Below are positions 58,789-64,000 of a stretch of 64,000 nucleotides of DNA, piece after piece. The translations under genes and the position numbers were made by a program. The notes beneath the pieces are model-generated. The model saw only the letters and a program-made list of their open reading frames with translations, searched no databases and was not told the origin of the DNA. Origin of the DNA: Desulfobacca sp. (GTDB taxonomy: Bacteria > Desulfobacterota > Desulfobaccia > Desulfobaccales > Desulfobaccaceae). How positions within the stretch are numbered: the stretch's first letter is position 1; each line of letters opens with the position of its first letter. The stretch covers positions 80,628 through 144,627 of the forward strand of contig DYEV01000032.1 of NCBI GenBank assembly GCA_020725545.1, read 5' to 3'.

Positions 58789-61305
58789 ATGCCCACTCCA
58801 GCCGGCGCTCAGGTTTATGTGGTCGTCCACGGGCATTTCTATCAACCGCCCCGGGAGAACCCCTGGATTGAAGAGATTGAATTGGAGGAGAGCGCTTATC
58901 CTTTCCCCAACTGGAACGCCCGCATTACCCGGGAGTGTTATATACCCAACACCTGTGCCCGCATCCGGGACGACCAGCTGCGCATTTTAGATATTGTCAA
59001 TAATTTCGAGTATCTGAATTTTAATGTCGGTCCTACCCTCATTTCCTGGCTGGCCGCCCAGGCGCCGGTGACCTATGAGCGGCTGGTGGCTGCGGATGCC
59101 CAGAGCTTTTTCCGCTTGGGGTTCGGCAATGCCATTGCCCAGGCATATAATCATATCATCCTGCCGCTGGCCAATGCCCGGGATCGGCAGACAGAGATCC
59201 TCTGGGGGCTGCAGGACTTCCGCCAGCGGTTCGGCCGGCCGGCTGAGGCCATGTGGCTGCCCGAGACTGCGGTCAATCTGGAAGTCCTCCGGGATCTGGC
59301 AGCCCAGGGCCTGAAATATGTCATTCTGTCACCCTGGCAGGCCCGTCGGGTCCGTCCCCTCAGGGGCGGCCCGTGGCAGGATGTCAGCAACGGCAGCATC
59401 GATACCACCCAGGCCTATCGTTGTTTTGTGGGTCCGGGGACAGCCGCCGGCCGGCATCCCTTCATAGATATCTTCTTTTATGACGGCCAGACTGCCGCAG
59501 AACTCAGTTTCGGCGATCTCTTAAGTGACAGTAACCGTTTTTTGAATCATCTGGGAGGCAAACTGCGGCCCGAGCGGCCGGGCCCGCAGCTGCTGTCGGT
59601 GGCCACCGACGGCGAGACCTTCGGCCACCACAAGGCCTTCGGCGAAATGGGGCTGGCCTATGCCCTTTCCACCCTTTGCCCCCAGCGTGGCTGGGTGGTG
59701 ACTAATTACCGGGCCTTTCTGGAATTGCAGCCGCCCCGGTATGAGGTGGAAATTTCTTTGGGGCCCGAAGGCAAAGGCAGCTCCTGGAGCTGCAGCCATG
59801 GCGTTGGCCGCTGGGAGAAGGACTGCGGCTGCCAGACCGGCGGCGGGCCGGGCTGGCAGCAGAAGTGGCGCAGGCCTTTGCGACAGGCCTTTGATTTCCT
59901 CAACGACAAGCTGGCGCAAATCTTTACCCAGGAGGGCAGCCGTTACCTAACGGACCCCTGGGCGGCCCGGGACGACTATATCGAGGTGATTTTAAATCGC
60001 AGCCCGGCCTCCCAGGCGGCTTTTTTCCAGCGCCACGGCACACCTGGACTGACGCCGGCCGATCAGGTACAGGCCCTGCAACTCCTGGAGATGCAGCGCC
60101 ACGTCCTGCTGATGTATACCAGCTGCGGCTGGTTCTTTGCCGACCTTGCCGGCCTGGAGACCCTCCAGGTCATGAAGTACGCGGCTCGCGCCCTGCAATT
60201 GGGACAGCGGTTTATCCAGGAAGATCTGGAAGAACCGTTTCTGGCCATCCTGGCCGAGGCCAGAAGCAATATCCCGGAGATGGGTAACGGCCGGGACCTC
60301 TACCTTAAGAAGGTAAAACCGGCCGTCATCACCTACCCCAAGTTGGTGAACCATTTCAGCATTACTCTCCTGAATGATCCAGAGCGCCGGCCGGCCGCGG
60401 CCATCTTTCATTACCGGCCGGAACTGCTGCAGTATGAGGAAAAAAGCCAGGGCGGCCTGGAGCTGGCCTGCGGCCGGGTGCGGCTGACCAGCGGCATTAC
60501 CCAGGAAACTCATATCCTCGGCTATGCCACCCTGTTTTTAGGGAGTTATCTGTATCGCACTCAGGTGCAAGAGGGGCAGAGCGAAGCCGACTTCGCGGCC
60601 ATGGTGGACCTGCTTTTCCGGACGCTGACGAATTCCCCGGAAAATATCGCCACGGTTATGGCCGAATATTTCCAGGGTGCCTATTATTCCGTGCACGATA
60701 TGTTCAAAAAGGAAAAACGGGAGATCCTGCGCCAATCTCTGCAGAAAGTCCAGGAGGATACGGAACTGGAATTGGGGCGGGGCTTCCGGGAAGTCCAACC
60801 GGTGCTCTACACCATGGCCCGGGAAGGCTTTGTCATCCCCCGGGTCTTCAATCTGGCGGCCTTTACGACGCTGCGCCGTACCATCCGGGAGATCGTGGCG
60901 GCCTGGCAGGGCCAGGATCCGGACCGCCAACTGAAACGGGAGCTGGCCGAAGTCCAGGAAATTGCCAAGACCTTAAACCTTCATCTGCAGGACGACCCCA
61001 TCGGCCTGACCCTGGCCGCTCTGGTGGAGCGCCGCTTGCAGGCCCTGGACACGGATTTCACCTTGGCCCAGGCCAAAGCCGCTCTGGCGACGCTGACTCT
61101 GTGCCAACAGCTGCCCGTGGTGGTGGACCTCATGGAGTCCCAAAACCTCTTTTTTTATCTGATGGCCGAGCACGGCGGTAGCCTGGCCCATCCGGGCAAA
61201 CGGCGTCAGGCTGAGATGCGGGAGTTTGTCCAGGTCCTCATGAACCTGGCCAGCGGGCTGAATTTCCATCCGGCCCGGTACGAAAAACTGCTGTTGGGCA
61301 AATGA
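58789..61305 (+). CDS. Glycoside hydrolase family 57 protein with DUF3536
   Basis: 838 residues with AAGGAAGG upstream. The GH57 domain opens with VYVVVHGHFYQPPRENPW in part (residues 8-25), where the HxHxxQP-type motif sits. Further landmarks are AMWLPETAVNLEVL near 158 (Glu nucleophile region) and LSVATDGETFGHHKAFGEMG near 265 (Asp). The C-terminal half matches DUF3536. GH57 proteins process alpha-glucans; activity for DUF3536 members is not settled. With glgC in the window, glycogen metabolism is a natural guess. Confidence 0.9.
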   Translation: MPTPAGAQVYVVVHGHFYQPPRENPWIEEIELEESAYPFPNWNARITRECYIPNTCARIRDDQLRILDIVNNFEYLNFNVGPTLISWLAAQAPVTYERLVAADAQSFFRLGFGNAIAQAYNHIILPLANARDRQTEILWGLQDFRQRFGRPAEAMWLPETAVNLEVLRDLAAQGLKYVILSPWQARRVRPLRGGPWQDVSNGSIDTTQAYRCFVGPGTAAGRHPFIDIFFYDGQTAAELSFGDLLSDSNRFLNHLGGKLRPERPGPQLLSVATDGETFGHHKAFGEMGLAYALSTLCPQRGWVVTNYRAFLELQPPRYEVEISLGPEGKGSSWSCSHGVGRWEKDCGCQTGGGPGWQQKWRRPLRQAFDFLNDKLAQIFTQEGSRYLTDPWAARDDYIEVILNRSPASQAAFFQRHGTPGLTPADQVQALQLLEMQRHVLLMYTSCGWFFADLAGLETLQVMKYAARALQLGQRFIQEDLEEPFLAILAEARSNIPEMGNGRDLYLKKVKPAVITYPKLVNHFSITLLNDPERRPAAAIFHYRPELLQYEEKSQGGLELACGRVRLTSGITQETHILGYATLFLGSYLYRTQVQEGQSEADFAAMVDLLFRTLTNSPENIATVMAEYFQGAYYSVHDMFKKEKREILRQSLQKVQEDTELELGRGFREVQPVLYTMAREGFVIPRVFNLAAFTTLRRTIREIVAAWQGQDPDRQLKRELAEVQEIAKTLNLHLQDDPIGLTLAALVERRLQALDTDFTLAQAKAALATLTLCQQLPVVVDLMESQNLFFYLMAEHGGSLAHPGKRRQAEMREFVQVLMNLASGLNFHPARYEKLLLGK

Positions 61306-61312
61306 GTTTGGT

Positions 61313-61960
61313 ATGTCCCGAGAATACGATATCACCCTTGATCCGGAGGCCAACGTCCTCTATCAGAAGTGCCGGGACGTGGACCCGGTCCTCTGGCAGC
61401 GCCTGGCAACCGCCGACCTGCACGAAGTCTGCCGGCGCACCGACGCCCGCTGGCAGGAGCATGCTTACCTCCTGCCGTTTTTCAACCGGGAATTGGTGAT
61501 TCAGCCGCAAACCCAAACCATCCTCATCAGCGGCCGGCCAGACCTGGAGGCGGAATTTCAGCTCTGCTTAACCACGCTCTTATATCTGCTGCAGATAGAC
61601 GCGGCCCGGTTGCCCTCCCGCCAGGTCAGTCCCAAAGAGTATAAAGGCGGCGTCACCTTTTTCCAGGGGCCCCATGCCCTGCCCACGGCCCGTCTGGAGG
61701 AGCGCTTCGGGGCCGACCGGCAGCTTTTTCTGACTGCCGGCCGGCGGTTGGGAGGCGCCGAGATTGCCCAGGGAGATGCCGGCCTGGCCCTGACCCCGTT
61801 TCCGCAGCTGACCGTGGAGGTCATCCTCTGGCTGGGCGACGAGGAATTCCCGCCCCAGGTGGTCTTTACCCTGCCGGCCGCTTTGGAGCGCTTCTGGGCC
61901 CTGGATGGCATTTGGGCCCTGTTGAATGTGGTAAGCCGGGAACTTTGGCGGGCGGCGTGA
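61313..61960 (+). CDS. DUF3786 domain protein
   Basis: 215 residues, starting 8 bases after the GH57 stop. It matches DUF3786 by SPKEYKGGVTFFQGPHALP near residue 105, FPQLTVEVILWLGDEEFPPQ near 162 and ERFWALDGIWALLNVV near 190 (quoted in parts). In Desulfobacterota and Firmicutes such proteins occur near corrinoid or one-carbon genes; function is unknown. There is no Cys cluster beyond scattered Cys, and no signal peptide. Confidence 0.85.
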   Translation: MSREYDITLDPEANVLYQKCRDVDPVLWQRLATADLHEVCRRTDARWQEHAYLLPFFNRELVIQPQTQTILISGRPDLEAEFQLCLTTLLYLLQIDAARLPSRQVSPKEYKGGVTFFQGPHALPTARLEERFGADRQLFLTAGRRLGGAEIAQGDAGLALTPFPQLTVEVILWLGDEEFPPQVVFTLPAALERFWALDGIWALLNVVSRELWRAA

Positions 61961-62225
61961 GCAGGGGGCAGGGGCCAGAGGCCAGTGCCAGGAAAATAAT
62001 CCCTGACAACCTGAAAAGACTAGGCCGCCGAAATTAGATACTGGTCCCGAGGAAATGTCCTTGAGGGGACCGGGCCTTAAAGCCCGCCCAAGCCGGCCAA
62101 CTCTGACCAACGCCAACTTTCCTGATGAGCAGCCGACTTGCGGTTGAGGTCAGGAAAAACCGCGCGCCTCTGCATGGGCCCACCCCCGTTTTCAGCAGCA
62201 TTCCCCCTCTTTTCCGGCTTACGGC

Positions 62226-63191
62226 TTACGGCTCCCTCATCCTCCCCGCCAACTTCTGCACAATTGCATCACTCACCGTATAAGGATCGGTCTTCCGGCC
62301 GGCGATGTCCGTGAGGACCTGGTCCAGGGAGATATCGGCCAAGAGCCGGGGCAGAATGATGTCTTTGATACCCTGGAGGATGAGGTCCAGGAGTTCCTGG
62401 CGCAGGCGGGGGGCCATGATCTGGGCCAGGTAGCGGCCGCCGTCCCGGTGCAGAAAATCCCGATGGGCAAAGATGGCGGCCATCAGTTCGGGCACGCCGA
62501 TATTTTTCGGGGCTTCGGTCTTGAAGACCTGGGGCCGCCAGCCGTCGCCGGCCTCGGACTGGCGCAGGTCGATCATGGTCAGCAGGTCCTGATAGGTCCG
62601 GTCGGCGCCCTCCCGGTCCGCTTTGTTGACCACAAACAGATCGCCGATCTCCAGGATGCCCGCCTTGATGGCTTGGATATCGTCGCCCATGCCGGGGACG
62701 GTGACCACGATGGTGGTATGGGCCGCATGGACGATATCCACCTCATCCTGCCCCACCCCCACCGTTTCCACCAAAATAAAATCCTTGCCCATGGCGTCCA
62801 GGACATTAATGACGGCCCGAGCCGAAGCGGTCAGGCCGCCGAAATGTCCCCGGGTGGCCAGGGAGCGGATAAAGACGCCTTCATCGGTGGCATGGCGCTG
62901 CATGCGGATGCGATCCCCCAGGATGGCGCCGCCGGAAAAGGGGCTGGTGGGGTCCACCGCCACCACGCCCACAGTGAGTCCTTGTTCCCGGAGATAGTGA
63001 ATCATTTTATCGGTGAGGGTGCTTTTGCCCACCCCGGGTGAGCCGGTGATCCCCACCACATGGGCCCGACCGGTGTAAGGATACAGCCCTTTGAGGACCT
63101 CCCGGGCCTGGGGTTCCCCTTCGTCCAGATCCCGCATCAACCGGGCCGTGGCCCGGATATCGCCCTGTCGTATCTGCGCAATAACATCCAT
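62226..63191 (-). CDS. meaB: Methylmalonyl-CoA mutase-associated GTPase MeaB
   Basis: 321 residues. P-loop ITGSPGVGKSTLTDK near residue 49; VDPTSPFSGGAILGDRIRM near 80 is the MeaB/ArgK hallmark; FILVETVGVGQDE near 137 carries the switch; and VVNKADREGAD near 189 is the NKxD base-recognition motif. MeaB protects adenosylcobalamin-dependent mutase. The mutase gene is not in the window, though propionate or succinate metabolism is implied. Confidence 0.95.
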   Translation of the reverse strand: MDVIAQIRQGDIRATARLMRDLDEGEPQAREVLKGLYPYTGRAHVVGITGSPGVGKSTLTDKMIHYLREQGLTVGVVAVDPTSPFSGGAILGDRIRMQRHATDEGVFIRSLATRGHFGGLTASARAVINVLDAMGKDFILVETVGVGQDEVDIVHAAHTTIVVTVPGMGDDIQAIKAGILEIGDLFVVNKADREGADRTYQDLLTMIDLRQSEAGDGWRPQVFKTEAPKNIGVPELMAAIFAHRDFLHRDGGRYLAQIMAPRLRQELLDLILQGIKDIILPRLLADISLDQVLTDIAGRKTDPYTVSDAIVQKLAGRMREP

Positions 63192-63763
63192 TCTCTTTCT
63201 CCGCTGGAGGAATTGTTTAATTCATACCAACTCAGCCGGAAAAAGTCAAAAACGAGCCTGATGACAGGATGCCGGGGCAGGAGAACAAGGAGCCGCGCTG
63301 GGCCAATTTTGTTGGTCGGCTGGGGAGCCAGAGCAGAGTCCAAAAAAATATGCTTGCGATAAAAATTATTACCTTTAGGTTCAGATTTCTGAACATTGTA
63401 TCTATCTGAATATATTTATTATTTGCCGTTTCCGGCATTTTTTGTTTAAAATGTCGAACATGACTGCAGGCCAAGTCACGGACCGATAGCTAAAAAATCC
63501 AATGAATTTAATGTTATAAAAAAATGGCATTAGTATTGCATATAATAATACAAGAGATAAAAATTTGCACCTGGGGGAGGTGATTATCGGGAAGAACAAA
63601 AGAGATAGGCGGAATTATTAAGGGAATTAACAGGTTAGTATTGCATCAAGGTCTGCTCCAAGGCAGAGGCGGCGCGAGTTTCCGAGTTGCCGGCAACGAC
63701 GGCAAGCCGGAATCCTGACCGAACCATTGAGCAATATGATCACTACAGGAAAAAGGAGAAAAC
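63192..63763. other. AT-rich divergent region with sigma-54 promoter and leader hairpin
   Basis: This 572-base region lies between meaB (minus) and a secreted-protein gene (plus). It carries a -24/-12 promoter (63525-63540), a stem CACCT-GGGGG-AGGTG at 63568-63582, and a 12-base direct repeat TTAGTATTGCAT at 63530-63541 and 63635-63646. No gene is seen. Confidence 0.6.
63525..63540 (+). promoter_or_regulatory. Sigma-54 (-24/-12) promoter
   Basis: TGGCAT-TAGTA-TTGCA has GG at 63526-63527 and GC at 63538-63539 with exactly 10 bases between, the obligatory spacing of sigma-54 promoters. The nearest plus-strand gene starts at 63764, leaving a leader of about 210 bases. Two sigma-54 activators are encoded in this window, but which one acts here is not known. 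Confidence 0.75.
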
Positions 63764-64000
63764 ATGAAGAGAATTTTTCTATTTGCCTTAGCCTTGAGCC
63801 TGGCCCTCACCGGTGCCGCCCAAGCCGCCTCGTTCGTCTTGTCTGGCAACTACCTGCAGGTGGGCGTCAGCAACAGCGGCGGCCTCATCGATGATAGCTT
63901 TACCGCCGGCATTAATTTCGCTCCCGGTGGCGGCGGGGCCTATACCGCCGCGGATTTCCTGCGGCCAGGTACACCCTTTGAATTTTACTCCATCGGGGCC
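63764..64000 (+). CDS. Secreted protein, N-terminal part (runs off the window)
   Basis: The ATG at 63764 follows AAAGGAGAAAAC, a strong ribosome site. 79 residues are visible: a signal peptide (MKRIFLFALALSLALTGAAQA, 21 residues, cleavage after AQA), then a Gly/Ser-rich beta-like mature start (SFVLSGNYLQVGVSNSGG, FAPGGGGAYTAADF). The style suits PEP-CTERM-type or other surface beta proteins, but the C-terminus that would show a sorting signal lies outside the window. Confidence 0.75.
   Translation, partial: MKRIFLFALALSLALTGAAQAASFVLSGNYLQVGVSNSGGLIDDSFTAGINFAPGGGGAYTAADFLRPGTPFEFYSIGA

Noticed and set aside
63631..63646. Second sigma-54-like site (AACAGGTTAGTATTGCAT)
   Set aside because: The distance between GG and GC is 8 bases rather than 10, so it cannot be a standard -24/-12 promoter.
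1..64000. tRNA genes, CRISPR arrays, prophage or intact IS elements
   Set aside because: No T-loop/anticodon pattern, regular spacer-repeat array or transposase motif was seen by eye; a tRNA-finding program could still detect a diverged tRNA in the spacers.

Overview
The window looks like chromosomal DNA of a Gram-negative, anaerobic bacterium of the Desulfobacterota (former Deltaproteobacteria), most likely a Syntrophobacterales/Desulfobaccales-type sulfate reducer or syntroph. This rests on gene content (inference, no search was run): a multihaem c-type cytochrome, several ferredoxins, a corrinoid Fe-S protein relative, MeaB, a DUF3786 protein, a TSUP sulfur/organic-anion permease, sigma-54 regulators and a deoxyhypusine-synthase-like polyamine gene. 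GC is high, so long antisense ORFs are common. I saw no tRNA, rRNA, CRISPR array, prophage or intact transposase.

Layout. 1-7.8 kb: the tail of an unknown gene, a DUF4015 glycoside-hydrolase-like protein, small exported proteins, thiol peroxidase, an S58/DmpA-type peptidase and a TPR plus periplasmic-binding LpoA-like protein. 7.9-16.2 kb (minus): a surface-glycan block with two paralogous ArnT/PMT-type glycosyltransferases, a methyltransferase, a polysaccharide deacetylase, a large membrane protein and a DegT aminotransferase. 16.5-20.7 kb (plus): tsaB followed by livHMGF, without a substrate-binding protein. 21-27.4 kb (plus): a miniature corrinoid Fe-S protein relative, a lone receiver domain, glgC, a histidine phosphatase, a tetrahaem cytochrome, a tandem pair of DUF374 acyltransferases and a SWIM-type protein. 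27.5-35.9 kb (minus): AI-2E-family permease, a stand-alone PEP-synthase-tail-like protein, a TSUP permease with a small membrane partner, a ferredoxin-like protein, an exported TrmO-fold protein, Ogt, PrmA and a small ferredoxin.

36.0-36.5 kb holds a decayed group II intron: reverse-transcriptase fragments plus a recognisable domain V. 36.8-42.8 kb (minus) carries a DOMON-like protein, a NahK-like kinase, QueD, small zinc-ribbon and coiled-coil genes, a HAD phosphatase and a CDP-alcohol phosphatidyltransferase. 42.9-52.9 kb (plus) is a signalling and polyamine block: two histidine kinases, two sigma-54 activators with an unknown TraB-like protein overlapping both, agmatinase and a deoxyhypusine-synthase-like enzyme. 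53-64 kb: a thioredoxin-like protein, glmS/glmU (minus), a phosphoribosyltransferase and nucleotidase pair, a GH57/DUF3536 protein with a DUF3786 protein, meaB (minus), and at the right edge a secreted-protein gene behind a textbook sigma-54 promoter.

The main non-coding theme is short palindromic and MITE-like repeats: a G-rich hairpin family (4 copies), a GGGCGGGCACGGAGGCCCGCCC palindrome (3 copies), REP-like GCAGCCT/AGGCTGC hairpins, and two or three small elements with GGTTGT-type terminal inverted repeats. The most unusual proteins are the barrel-less corrinoid Fe-S protein relative (20986-21615), the signal-peptide-bearing TrmO-like protein (33612-34181), the SWIM-like protein with Cys in place of the last His (26631-27440), and the unknown protein overlapping both sigma-54 regulators (48769-49536).
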